Shown here: in pieces, positions 8,804 to 16,034 of the stretch | How positions within the stretch are numbered: position 1 is the stretch's first letter | How the letters are laid out: each line of letters opens with the position of its first letter | Source: an uncultured Collinsella sp. | GTDB taxonomy: Bacteria > Actinomycetota > Coriobacteriia > Coriobacteriales > Coriobacteriaceae | Reading direction: 5' to 3' | Assembly: GCA_958427145.1 (NCBI GenBank) | Contig: CAUAAZ010000023.1 | Location: forward strand, 1-34,449 | DNA length: 34,449 nucleotides | Position numbers and translations under genes: made by a program | Notes under the pieces: generated by a model | Database searches by the model: none | The model's input: the letters and a program-made list of their open reading frames with translations, nothing else | What the model was told of the DNA's origin: nothing

Positions 8804-9571
8804 CTACTCGCCTGCCTTGACGACCATAGAGGCGAAGTCGGCAGCCTTGAGCGAAGCGCCGCCCACGAGGGCGCCGTCAACGTCGGGCTTGGCGACGAGC
8901 TCGGCAATGTTGCCGGGCTTGGCGGAACCGCCGTAGAGAACGCGGATGCCGTTGGCGAGCTCCTCGCCGAACATCTCCTTGAGGGTCTCACGGATAGCGC
9001 CGCAGACCTCCTGAGCGTCCTCGGCGGTAGCGGTCTTGCCGGTGCCGATGGCCCAGATGGGCTCGTAGGCGACGACGACCTGCTTGGGGCAGGTGATCTC
9101 AAGGCCAGCAAGGCCAGCCTTGACCTGGTTCACGACGTGCTCGACATAGGTGCCAGCCTCGCGGACCTCAAGGGACTCGCCGCAGCAGAAGACGGGAACA
9201 AGACCGGCGGCAACGAGAGCCTTAGCCTTCTTGTTCTGGTCCTCGTCGGTCTCGTGGAAGTAGTCGCGACGCTCGGAGTGACCGATAATGCAGTAGGTGC
9301 AGCCAGCGGACTTGAGCATGTCGCAAGAAGACTCACCGGTGAAGGCACCCTTGGCCTCCCAGTACACGTTCTGTGCACCGAGGGCGATGGGGGCAGCCTG
9401 AATGCGGTCATGAACCGTGGTGATGTCGATGGTCGGAGGGCAGACGAGCACCTCGACGCCGGCCGGAACCTCGGGCAGAGCCTGAGCCAGCTCGTCGGCG
9501 AGCTTGGCGGCCTCGGCGACGTCGTTGTTCATCTTCCAGTTACCAGCGATAAGAAGGGTGCGATTAGGCAT
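8804..9571 (-). CDS. tpiA: Triosephosphate isomerase
   Basis: The enzyme interconverts dihydroxyacetone phosphate and glyceraldehyde-3-phosphate. The 255-residue TIM barrel has Lys13 in AGNWKMN, catalytic His98 in IIGHSERR, catalytic Glu170 in VAYEPIWAIGTG and the phosphate-gripping YGGSAKPGN and VGGASL motifs. The start ATG at 9571 gives the standard N-terminus MPNRTLLIAGNWKMN; a longer frame to 9634 only reads into pgk. It overlaps the pgk end by 8 bases, which indicates translational coupling, and gpmI follows after 5 bases. Confidence 0.96.
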   Translation of the reverse strand: MPNRTLLIAGNWKMNNDVAEAAKLADELAQALPEVPAGVEVLVCPPTIDITTVHDRIQAAPIALGAQNVYWEAKGAFTGESSCDMLKSAGCTYCIIGHSERRDYFHETDEDQNKKAKALVAAGLVPVFCCGESLEVREAGTYVEHVVNQVKAGLAGLEITCPKQVVVAYEPIWAIGTGKTATAEDAQEVCGAIRETLKEMFGEELANGIRVLYGGSAKPGNIAELVAKPDVDGALVGGASLKAADFASMVVKAGE

Positions 9572-10754
9572 CGAGAAGCGCCTCCACTCCGGGCAGGGCC
9601 TTACCCTCGACGAGCTCCATGGAAGCGCCACCACCGGTGGAGATCCAGCTCATCTTGTCGGCCAGGTTGAACTTGTTGACAGCTGCGACGGAGTCGCCAC
9701 CGCCGATGATCGAGGTGCAGTCGGCCTCGGCGACAGCCTCGGCGATAGCCTGGGTGCCGTGAGCGAAGTTGTCAAACTCGAAGACGCCCATGGGGCCGTT
9801 CCAGAACACGGTCTTGGCGCCCTTGACGGCCTCGGCGTAAAGCTCCTCGGTCTTGGGGCCGATGTCCATACCCTCACGATCGTCGGGGATAGCGTCGGAA
9901 GCGACAACCTCGGGGACAGCGTCCTCGCCAAAGTGATCGGCAACGCGGTTGTCGATGGGGAGCAGGATCTTGACGCCCTTCTCCTCGGCCTTCTTGAGCA
10001 TCTCGCCGGCGCGCTCGACCCAGTCCTCTTCCTTGAGGGACTGACCAACGGTCAGGCCCTGAGCCAGGAAGAAGGTGTAGGCCATGCCGCCACCGATGAT
10101 CAGGGTGTCAGCGGAGTCGATAAGGTGATCGAGAACGCCGATCTTGGAGGAAACCTTGGAACCGCCGACGATGGCGACGAAGGGACGCTCGGGCTCGGCG
10201 AAGATGCCGGTCAGCGTGTCGACCTCCTTCTCGAGCAGGAAGCCAGCGACGGCAGGCAGGTAAGCGGCGGGGCCCACGACGGAACCCTGGGCGCGGTGAG
10301 CGGTACCGAAAGCATCGAGAACGAAGACGTCGCCATAGGAAGCGAGCTTCTTGGCGATCTCGGGATCGTTCTTCTTCTCACGCTTGTCAAAACGGACGTT
10401 CTCGAGAACGAGGACCTTACCCGGCTCGACGGCGGCGACAGCCTCAGCAGCCTTCTCGCCGTAGGTGTCAGCGACAAAGGCAACGTCGAGACCAGAGAGC
10501 TCAGCGAGCTTCTTGGCGACGGGCTCGAGGGACAGCTCGGGCTGGAAGCCGGTGCCCTCGGGACGGCCGAGGTGGCTCATGAGGATGACACGAGCGTTGT
10601 GCTCAACGAGGTAGTTGATGGTGGGCAGGGCAGCCTTGATACGGGTGGTGTCGCCAACGACGCCATCCTTGATAGGCACGTTAAAGTCAACGCGGACGAG
10701 AACGCGCTTTCCGTCGACATCGATGTCGCGGACGGTCTTCTTGGTAAAGGCCAT
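9564..10754 (-). CDS. pgk: Phosphoglycerate kinase
   Basis: The enzyme transfers the acyl phosphate of 1,3-bisphosphoglycerate to ADP. The 396-residue protein has the hallmark RVLVRVDFNVP near the N-terminus, substrate-binding SHLGRP, the hinge-region FVAIVGGSKVSSKI, NGPMGVFE and the C-terminal GGGDSVAAV nucleotide motif. I chose the start at 10754 (MAFTKKTVRDID) because AAAGG lies upstream and longer versions add non-homologous residues. It is separated from gap by a terminator-like hairpin and overlaps tpiA by 8 bases. Confidence 0.96.
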   Translation of the reverse strand: MAFTKKTVRDIDVDGKRVLVRVDFNVPIKDGVVGDTTRIKAALPTINYLVEHNARVILMSHLGRPEGTGFQPELSLEPVAKKLAELSGLDVAFVADTYGEKAAEAVAAVEPGKVLVLENVRFDKREKKNDPEIAKKLASYGDVFVLDAFGTAHRAQGSVVGPAAYLPAVAGFLLEKEVDTLTGIFAEPERPFVAIVGGSKVSSKIGVLDHLIDSADTLIIGGGMAYTFFLAQGLTVGQSLKEEDWVERAGEMLKKAEEKGVKILLPIDNRVADHFGEDAVPEVVASDAIPDDREGMDIGPKTEELYAEAVKGAKTVFWNGPMGVFEFDNFAHGTQAIAEAVAEADCTSIIGGGDSVAAVNKFNLADKMSWISTGGGASMELVEGKALPGVEALLDA

Positions 10755-10810
10755 GTTTGCTTCTACCTTTCGTACGTGTCTGCCTCCCATTACGGCAGAC
10801 GATTTCTTAT

Positions 10811-10857
10811 AAAAAGGGCGCGACCCTAGGGTGTAAGCCCTATAAGGCCGCGCCCTT
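10811..10857 (-). terminator. Terminator or attenuator between gap and pgk
   Basis: On the minus strand AAGGGCGCG (10857-10849) pairs with CGCGCCCTT (10822-10814), extended by about three more pairs, with an inner small hairpin TAGGG/CCCTA. U residues follow at 10815-10811. It probably lets gap be transcribed more than pgk-tpiA-gpmI, either by partial readthrough or through a separate pgk promoter. Confidence 0.8.
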
Positions 10858-10894
10858 CTTTAGACGCTCAACGAGCTATTCGCTAAAAGCTAAA

Positions 10895-11920
10895 TTAAGC
10901 AACGAACTTCTCGAAGTACTTGATGGTGCGGACCATCTGAGAGGTGTAGGAGTTCTCGTTGTCGTACCAAGAGGTGACCTGAACGAGGGTCTGGCCGTTG
11001 CCGAGGTCAGAGCACATGGTCTGAGTGGCGTCGAAGATGGAGCCGTGGGTCTCGCCGACGATGTCGCGGGAGACGATCTGGTCCTCGTTGTAGGCGAAGG
11101 TCTCGGGGATGGTCTCGGCGTAGGCCTTCATGGCAGCGTTGACCTCGTCGACGGTGACCTTCTTGTCAACGACGGCGTAGAGGTTGGTCAGCGAGCCGGT
11201 CGGCGTCGGGACGCGCTGGGCGGCACCGATGAGCTTGCCGTTGAGCTCGGGGAGAACCAGGCCGATGGCCTTAGCAGCGCCCGTGGTGTTCGGGACGATG
11301 TTCTCGGAGCAGGCGCGGGAGCGACGGAAGTTGCCCTTGCGCTGCGGGCCGTCGAGCGGCATCTGGTCGCCGGTGAAGGCGTGGATGGTGGTCATGATGC
11401 CGGACACGATGGGAGCGAAGTCGTTCAGACCCTTGGCCATCGGGGCGAGGCAGTTGGTGGTGCAGGAAGCAGCGGAGATGATGTTGTCCTCAGCGGTCAG
11501 CGTCTCATGGTTGACGTTGTACACGATGGTGGGCAGATCGCTGCCGGCCGGAGCGGAGATGACGACCTTCTTGGCGCCAGCGTTGATGTGGGCCTGAGCC
11601 TTAGCCTTGCTGGTGTAGAAGCCGGTGCACTCGAGAACGACGTCGACGTCAAGGTCGCCCCAAGGCAGGTTGTTAGCGTCGGCCTCCTTGTAGATCTTGA
11701 TCTCCTTGCCGTCAACGGTGATGGAATCCTCGCCAGCAACGACCTCGTGATCGCGAGCGTAGTTGCCCTGCGTGGAGTCGTACTTCAGCAGGTAAGCGAG
11801 CATATCGGGAGAGGTGAGGTCGTTGATAGCGACGATCTCGGAGCCCTCATGACCGAACATCTGACGGAAAGCCAGACGACCGATGCGACCGAAGCCGTTA
11901 ATAGCAACCTTTACTGCCAT
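10895..11920 (-). CDS. gap: Glyceraldehyde-3-phosphate dehydrogenase, NAD-dependent type I
   Basis: The enzyme oxidises glyceraldehyde-3-phosphate to 1,3-bisphosphoglycerate. The 341-residue protein begins AVKVAINGFGRIGR (NAD-binding fold), has an NDL acidic residue after strand 2 that favours NAD, and the catalytic ASCTTNCLAP with Cys153; WYDNENSY lies near the C-terminus. The start ATG at 11920 is preceded by AAAGGAGA. Longer frames to 12022 are rejected because they add a basic non-homologous leader. It is the first gene of the glycolytic cluster and is followed by its own terminator. A 14-bp palindrome lies upstream. Confidence 0.96.
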   Translation of the reverse strand: MAVKVAINGFGRIGRLAFRQMFGHEGSEIVAINDLTSPDMLAYLLKYDSTQGNYARDHEVVAGEDSITVDGKEIKIYKEADANNLPWGDLDVDVVLECTGFYTSKAKAQAHINAGAKKVVISAPAGSDLPTIVYNVNHETLTAEDNIISAASCTTNCLAPMAKGLNDFAPIVSGIMTTIHAFTGDQMPLDGPQRKGNFRRSRACSENIVPNTTGAAKAIGLVLPELNGKLIGAAQRVPTPTGSLTNLYAVVDKKVTVDEVNAAMKAYAETIPETFAYNEDQIVSRDIVGETHGSIFDATQTMCSDLGNGQTLVQVTSWYDNENSYTSQMVRTIKYFEKFVA

Positions 11921-11992
11921 TGTGTCTCCTTTCGTAAGGCCCCCGCGAGCTACAGCGCCCGCCGTTGAGGCCCACAAACTAACCACTCGCCT

Positions 11993-12024
11993 AATATACC
12001 TTTTTTTTGACTTGAATTTCACGA
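11993..12024 (-). promoter_or_regulatory. Candidate gap promoter with A8 spacer tract
   Basis: On the minus strand a -10-like TATATT (11998-11993) lies about 75 bases upstream of the gap ATG. Upstream of it are GG, a run of eight A (12008-12001) and, at an 18-base spacing, a weak -35 GTGAAA. The homopolymer sits inside the spacer. The -10 is fair and the -35 poor, so this remains a candidate. Confidence 0.35.
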
Positions 12025-12054
12025 GAATGCTCGAAATTGAAAATCAAATTTACG

Positions 12055-12068
12055 TTAAAACGTTTTAA
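12055..12068. promoter_or_regulatory. 14-bp perfect palindrome upstream of gap (operator-like)
   Basis: TTAAAACGTTTTAA is a perfect palindrome with a central CG step, the general form of LacI/GalR-family operators. It lies between the whiA end and the candidate gap promoter. A partial match, TAAAACGTTT, lies upstream of the sialic-acid operon (minus strand, 24762-24771). Confidence 0.4.
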
Positions 12069-12113
12069 AGACTAAAATAGCAGCTAAATCCGTATATAAG
12101 TCGATACTTCAAA

Positions 12114-13043
12114 CTACCTGTTTGCTTCAATGAGCTTTTCAAGCCTCAAAACGCGATGGTACAGGGCAGACTTCGACAAGGGAGGGTCAGCCATCTCCCC
12201 CAAATCACGCAGCGACAGATCGGGATAGCGCTCGCGCAGGTCGCAAAAGACCGCCAAGGCATCCGGAAGCGCATCGCGAAGGCCACGCTGCTCGAGCTCA
12301 TCGATAAGCGCAAGCTGATGTTGGGCAGCACCGGCGCTTCTGGTCTGGTTGGCGAGCTCGGCATTCACGCGACGGTTCACATCGTTCTTAACCAACTTGA
12401 CCGCGCGCGCCTCCTCAATCTCGGCAACGCTGCGCTTGGCACCAATCAGCTTTAATAGATGCTCGATTTCCTCGGCGCTCTTAATGTACACGGCATATGA
12501 CCCCCGCCGTGCATTAACACGAGCATGGACCCCAATCTGCTCCAACAGATCGCAAAGTCCCTTGGCATATTGCTCGCCCTGCACAGCAATCTCCAAATGA
12601 AAATCGCCGCGTGGATCGGCCACGAAGCCGCCCGCGATGAGCGCGCCGCGGATATAGGCAAGTCTACAGCAAGGACGGGCGACAATGTGACGCGGCACAC
12701 CTGCGACGAGCCCTCCCCTACGGTCGAGAATGCCCAGCAGCACCAGAGCCTTATCCAAATCGGGCTGATCAGGCAAGGTGATGAGGTAGTTTCGAACCTT
12801 ATGCAAGACAGATTTGCGGACGGTGAACTCCGTTTTGAGCTTAAGGATACGATGCGTCAGCGTGATCATCGTGCGCGCGACGGCTCCCGTCTCAGTCGCA
12901 ACCGTCAAACGATACCGCCCAGAGCCGGTAAGCGAGAGCGTACCACTCACACGCGTGAGGGCGGCAAGCGTCGACAAGTCGCAGTATTCACATTCGGGTT
13001 CGCAGCGCGCAAGCTCGTCGCGCACCTCAGCGGTAAACGACAT
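12114..13043 (-). CDS. whiA: Sporulation/division transcription regulator WhiA
   Basis: WhiA is a DNA-binding protein conserved in Gram-positive bacteria. It controls sporulation and division genes in Streptomyces and affects division in non-sporulating relatives. The 309-residue protein has the typical MSFTAEVRDELAR start, a LAGLIDADG-like domain (about 20-210, with LAYIRGALIAGGFVADP at 128-144 and FHLEI), and a C-terminal helix-turn-helix (LRDLGEMADPPLSKSALYHR, then LRLEKL). Three cysteines near the start (C-E-P-E-C-E-Y-C) are notable. It starts 6 bases after rapZ. The usual yvcK gene between them is absent. Confidence 0.95.
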   Translation of the reverse strand: MSFTAEVRDELARCEPECEYCDLSTLAALTRVSGTLSLTGSGRYRLTVATETGAVARTMITLTHRILKLKTEFTVRKSVLHKVRNYLITLPDQPDLDKALVLLGILDRRGGLVAGVPRHIVARPCCRLAYIRGALIAGGFVADPRGDFHLEIAVQGEQYAKGLCDLLEQIGVHARVNARRGSYAVYIKSAEEIEHLLKLIGAKRSVAEIEEARAVKLVKNDVNRRVNAELANQTRSAGAAQHQLALIDELEQRGLRDALPDALAVFCDLRERYPDLSLRDLGEMADPPLSKSALYHRVLRLEKLIEANR

Positions 13044-13049
13044 GCAGGC

Positions 13050-13952
13050 CTATGCCTTCGTGTTGGCGCGCGACAGGTCGCGGTGGGAGATGCTCACATG
13101 ATACTGAGCGCCTTCCAGGTAACGGCCCGTGGCCTCGGCAATGGCAACGCTGCGGTGCTGGCCGCCCGTGCAGCCGATGGCGATAGAAAGCTGCGGCTTA
13201 CCCTCCGCGATATAGCCCGGCATCACCGTATCGAGCAGCTGTGTCCAAGCCTTCCAAAACTCCTGCGTCTTGGGATGGTCCAGAACAAAATCGGAGACCT
13301 TTTTATCGAGACCGGTCATCGTGCGCATCTCGGGATCGTAGAACGGATTAGGCAGGAAGCGGACGTCGATCATAATGTCCGCCTCGACGGGCATGCCGTG
13401 CTTAAAGCCAAACGAGAACACGTGGACGTCCATGAGCTGCTGGTCGGACAGCTCGGAAAATGCCATACGTAGCTTGTTGCGCAGCGCAGAGGTGCGCAGA
13501 CGGCTCGTGTCGATAATCATATCGGCTCGGTCGCGCACGCCCTGCAGCTGAAGGCGCTCGCGCTGAATGGCATCGGCCGTAGTCTCCCCCGGCTTGGCAA
13601 TGGGATGACGGCGGCGATTTTCGCTGTAGCGACGAATCAGCACCTCGTCAGACGCCTCCAGGAACACAATGTCGCAGCTCATCTCGCGCTCCTCGAGTGC
13701 GGCAACGGCATCGAGCAGCTCGTCAAACAGTCCCTGGCTACGCAAATCGCAGGTGACGGCAAGATGCCTGCCCACGCCCGTATTGATGCCGACGAGCTCG
13801 GCAAGCTGGGCGATGAGACGCGGAGGCAGGTTATCGATGCAAAAATAGCCCATGTCCTCGAACACGTGCATGGCCTGTGTGCGGCCCGATCCGGACATTC
13901 CGGTGATGATGACGATATCGGGTATGCGCTCCGAGCGCTCCGCCGCATCCAT
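13050..13952 (-). CDS. rapZ: RapZ/YvcJ-family nucleotide-binding protein
   Basis: This is a P-loop ATP/GTP-binding protein of the RapZ (YvcJ) family. In E. coli, RapZ controls GlcN-6-phosphate synthase through small RNAs; in Gram-positives the role is less defined. The 300-residue protein shows Walker A GMSGSGRT (18-25), CIDNLP, and the C-terminal GCTGGQHRSV motif with the family ending. The ATG at 13952 follows AAAGGGAG at 6 bases; upstream extensions to 14006 lack support. It sits directly downstream of a strong terminator, so it needs its own promoter or readthrough from nanE. It is linked to whiA by 6 bases. Confidence 0.93.
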   Translation of the reverse strand: MDAAERSERIPDIVIITGMSGSGRTQAMHVFEDMGYFCIDNLPPRLIAQLAELVGINTGVGRHLAVTCDLRSQGLFDELLDAVAALEEREMSCDIVFLEASDEVLIRRYSENRRRHPIAKPGETTADAIQRERLQLQGVRDRADMIIDTSRLRTSALRNKLRMAFSELSDQQLMDVHVFSFGFKHGMPVEADIMIDVRFLPNPFYDPEMRTMTGLDKKVSDFVLDHPKTQEFWKAWTQLLDTVMPGYIAEGKPQLSIAIGCTGGQHRSVAIAEATGRYLEGAQYHVSISHRDLSRANTKA

Positions 13953-13983
13953 GGCATCTCCCTTTTGCATGTGCTGCCTCCCG

Positions 13984-14020
13984 AAAACAAGCGCGGGACC
14001 CAGCAACCCGGATCCCGCGC
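13984..14020 (-). terminator. Rho-independent terminator after nanE
   Basis: On the minus strand GCGCGGGATCC (14020-14010) pairs with GGGTCCCGCGC (14001-13991) with one G-U pair and an 8-base loop. It is followed by TTGTTTT (13990-13984). It closes the sialic-acid operon 31 bases before the rapZ start codon. Confidence 0.88.
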
Positions 14021-14071
14021 GGTCAATTGCCTATATTGAGTATACCGCCCCGAGCGGATACGAGGCCTGTC

Positions 14072-14758
14072 TTACGCCTCAAGCGCAGCCTTGAACCAAC
14101 TCGTAATACTCGTGGGGTGCGTGATGGCGGTGCCGACGACAACGGCCCAGGCGCCAGCATCGATCGCGGCGCGAGCCTCCTCGGGCGTGTGCACGCGGCC
14201 CTCGCAGATGATGGGAAGACCGGGGAATTCCTCGGTCGCCTGACGCAGGAGCGGCAGATCGGGGCCATCGGCCATGGTACAGTCGATGGCGGCGACGCCG
14301 TGAGAAAGCGTGGTGGATACCAGGTCGAAGCCCATATCAACCGCACGGCGAATGTCCTCGATGGTGGCGCAATCCGCCATCAGGAGCACACCCTCCTCGT
14401 GCAGCGGGCGGAAGGTATCCTCGACCGTCTTGCCATCGGGGCGCGGACGATCGGTGGCGTCGATCGCCACGATATCGGCACCGGCAGCAACGCAGGCGCG
14501 AGCGTGACGCAGCGTCGGCGTGATGTAAACGCCCTCGTGCCCATCCTTCCACAGGCCGATGACGGGAACCTCACAGCGACCCTTAATGGCGGCAATGTCG
14601 GCAAGGCCCTGGCAGCGAATGGCGGCGGCGCCGCCGAGCTCGCAAGCACGCGACATTTGAGCCATGGTCTCGGGCGTACGAAGCGGCTCGCCCATATACG
14701 CCTGAACGCTCACGACGAGCTTGCCCTTCAGGGACTGGATCAAAGGATCAACGGTCAT
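14072..14758 (-). CDS. nanE: N-acetylmannosamine-6-phosphate 2-epimerase
   Basis: NanE converts ManNAc-6-phosphate to GlcNAc-6-phosphate, the last dedicated step of sialic acid catabolism. The 228-residue TIM barrel matches the family: LKGKLVVSVQA at the N-terminus, GAAAIRCQG, the catalytic lysine in GLWK (Lys71), VAIDATDRPRP, MADCATIED, and CEGR with a probable catalytic Glu186. Family members usually have STTLSGY, whereas this protein has STTLSHG. The start at 14758 is preceded by AAAGG at 11-12 bases; a longer frame adds 13 residues that are not conserved. It lies downstream of the ROK kinase, separated by a 98-nt structured region, and is followed by a strong terminator. Confidence 0.93.
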   Translation of the reverse strand: MTVDPLIQSLKGKLVVSVQAYMGEPLRTPETMAQMSRACELGGAAAIRCQGLADIAAIKGRCEVPVIGLWKDGHEGVYITPTLRHARACVAAGADIVAIDATDRPRPDGKTVEDTFRPLHEEGVLLMADCATIEDIRRAVDMGFDLVSTTLSHGVAAIDCTMADGPDLPLLRQATEEFPGLPIICEGRVHTPEEARAAIDAGAWAVVVGTAITHPTSITSWFKAALEA

Positions 14759-14783
14759 GTTCGACTCAACCTTTCTCAAAACA

Positions 14784-14881
14784 GCCTTCTGAGACACCGC
14801 ACCTTGACGTTCAAACCGTCGCTCGCGTACCGAAGTACGCTTCGCTCCTCTTTCACGTCAATCTGCGGCACCTCAGAAGGC
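14784..14881 (-). ncRNA. 98-nt structured intergenic element upstream of nanE
   Basis: Nested complementary arms fold the whole interval on the minus strand. An outer 10-bp stem (GCCTTCTGAG with CTCAGAAGGC) is followed by a 3x3 internal loop, a 5-bp stem (CCGCA/TGCGG), a 2x2 loop, a 7-bp stem (TTGACGT/ACGTCAA), a 14x14 loop and a 6-bp stem GCGTAC/GTACGC. That last stem is capped on the minus strand by a cUUCGg tetraloop. The outer stem is followed by TGTTTT, so it could also terminate transcription. It lies between the kinase stop and nanE. Whether it is a regulatory leader, an attenuator or a dispersed repeat cannot be told from one copy. Confidence 0.55.
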
Positions 14882-14898
14882 ACACTTGGTAGTTATGT

Positions 14899-15864
14899 TT
14901 ACTTCAACGAGGCAAGAAGATGCTCAGCGGCACCGATGAGCGGAGCATCGCCCTCCAGAGAACCGATGAGGATCGGCGTGTCCTGAAGCGGATCGAGCGC
15001 CTGGCTGGCATAGCCCTCGTGCACCGAATCCTTCCACGTCTGTGAACGCCAATCGGGACCTTGGTGAATCACGCCACCCGAAAGCACGATGACCTCAGGG
15101 TCCAGGATGTTAGCGAGCGAGCCCAAGCTGGCACCCAGCGCAAAACCGGCGTCATGGATGACCTCGGTCGCCTTTGCGTCGCCCGCACGGCACAGGTCGT
15201 TCACATCGCGACCGACCGAAGGACGGCTGGGGTCGACGCGACCAAAGCGCTCATCGTACATACGACCAATGGAAGTGCCCGAAGCAACCGACTCAAGATG
15301 ACCGGAACGCCCGCAGGCGCAGGGAATGCCGGCGGCAGCCGAGCACTCGATGTGGCCCATATGACCGGCAGCACCATGGAAGCCCTGCATCACGCGGCCG
15401 TTCTCGACATATGCGCCGCCGATGCCCGTGCCGATGCCCAGGCACAAGACGGAGAACTTGCCCTTGCCGACGCCCCAGTGGGCCTCGCCCAGAGCATGAG
15501 CCTGCACGTCGCCCACAACGGCAACGGGGAGACCAAGGTCCTCGCGCAGACGCGGCCCCAACTGAACGCCGGACCAGCCGGGCATAATCTCGTTGGCATA
15601 CGCGATGGCGCCCGTCTTGGGATCGACGACGCCTGCGGCACCGATACCGACACCGAGGACCTCGACATCGGGATTCGCCTCAAGGGCAGCCTTGATGGAC
15701 GCCTCGATACGTTGGAAGACGGCCTCGCCGCCCTCCTGGGCCTCGGTAGGAACCTCGGCCTCAAAAACGGGATGGGGCACGCTGCCGTCAGCCGGGTACT
15801 CCATAATGGCGGTCGCGATCTTAGTTCCGCCGATATCGACAGAGCAGACGTACTTGTTCTCCAT
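14899..15864 (-). CDS. nanK: ROK-family sugar kinase, probable N-acetylmannosamine kinase
   Basis: The protein phosphorylates a hexose or N-acetylhexosamine with ATP; its position between NanA-like and NanE genes points to ManNAc. It has 321 residues: an N-terminal phosphate-binding DIGGTK (10-15), GVGIGAAG, the probable catalytic Asp119 in GDVQAHALGE, GIGTGIGG, and the ROK zinc site GHMGHIECS with CACGRSGHLE. The usual third zinc cysteine (CxCGxxGC) is a histidine here, which may still bind zinc. The start at 15864 has AAGGAG 7 bases upstream. Glucokinase is the main alternative. The ROK assignment is certain and the substrate is inferred from context. Confidence 0.85.
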   Translation of the reverse strand: MENKYVCSVDIGGTKIATAIMEYPADGSVPHPVFEAEVPTEAQEGGEAVFQRIEASIKAALEANPDVEVLGVGIGAAGVVDPKTGAIAYANEIMPGWSGVQLGPRLREDLGLPVAVVGDVQAHALGEAHWGVGKGKFSVLCLGIGTGIGGAYVENGRVMQGFHGAAGHMGHIECSAAAGIPCACGRSGHLESVASGTSIGRMYDERFGRVDPSRPSVGRDVNDLCRAGDAKATEVIHDAGFALGASLGSLANILDPEVIVLSGGVIHQGPDWRSQTWKDSVHEGYASQALDPLQDTPILIGSLEGDAPLIGAAEHLLASLK

Positions 15865-15935
15865 GTCGTTCTCCTTAGGAGATAAAAACAACTACAGGAA
15901 ATGAAGGCGGTGTTATCGCCGCAGCATGATAAAGG

Positions 15936-16031
15936 TTTCCCAGGTGCCCGAGGTTGGGGTGAAAGTGGTCGGGCGTTGACCTAATGGGTCACGCCCGGCC
16001 ACTTGAGCCCCAAGATCGGGTGCCTGGGGAA
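15936..16031. repeat. 96-nt long imperfect hairpin between nanA-like gene and kinase gene
   Basis: About 41 base pairs form in one stem: 15936-15951 with 16016-16031, 15954-15960 with 16007-16013, 15963-15975 with 15992-16004, and 15977-15981 with 15987-15991, around a 5-base loop. Non-Watson-Crick positions (15938, 15945, 15946, 15960, 15969) are all G-U pairs on plus-strand RNA but A-C clashes on minus-strand RNA. It begins 3 bases after the nanA stop on the minus strand, where a terminator would sit, but has no real U-tract. Confidence 0.7.
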
Positions 16032-16034
16032 GCT

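Noticed and set aside
7203..8936. Long plus-strand frame opposite gpmI, with similar ones opposite oppA, pgk, the binding protein and uvrC
   Set aside because: These are shadows of conserved minus-strand genes. None has a ribosome-binding site or recognisable domain.
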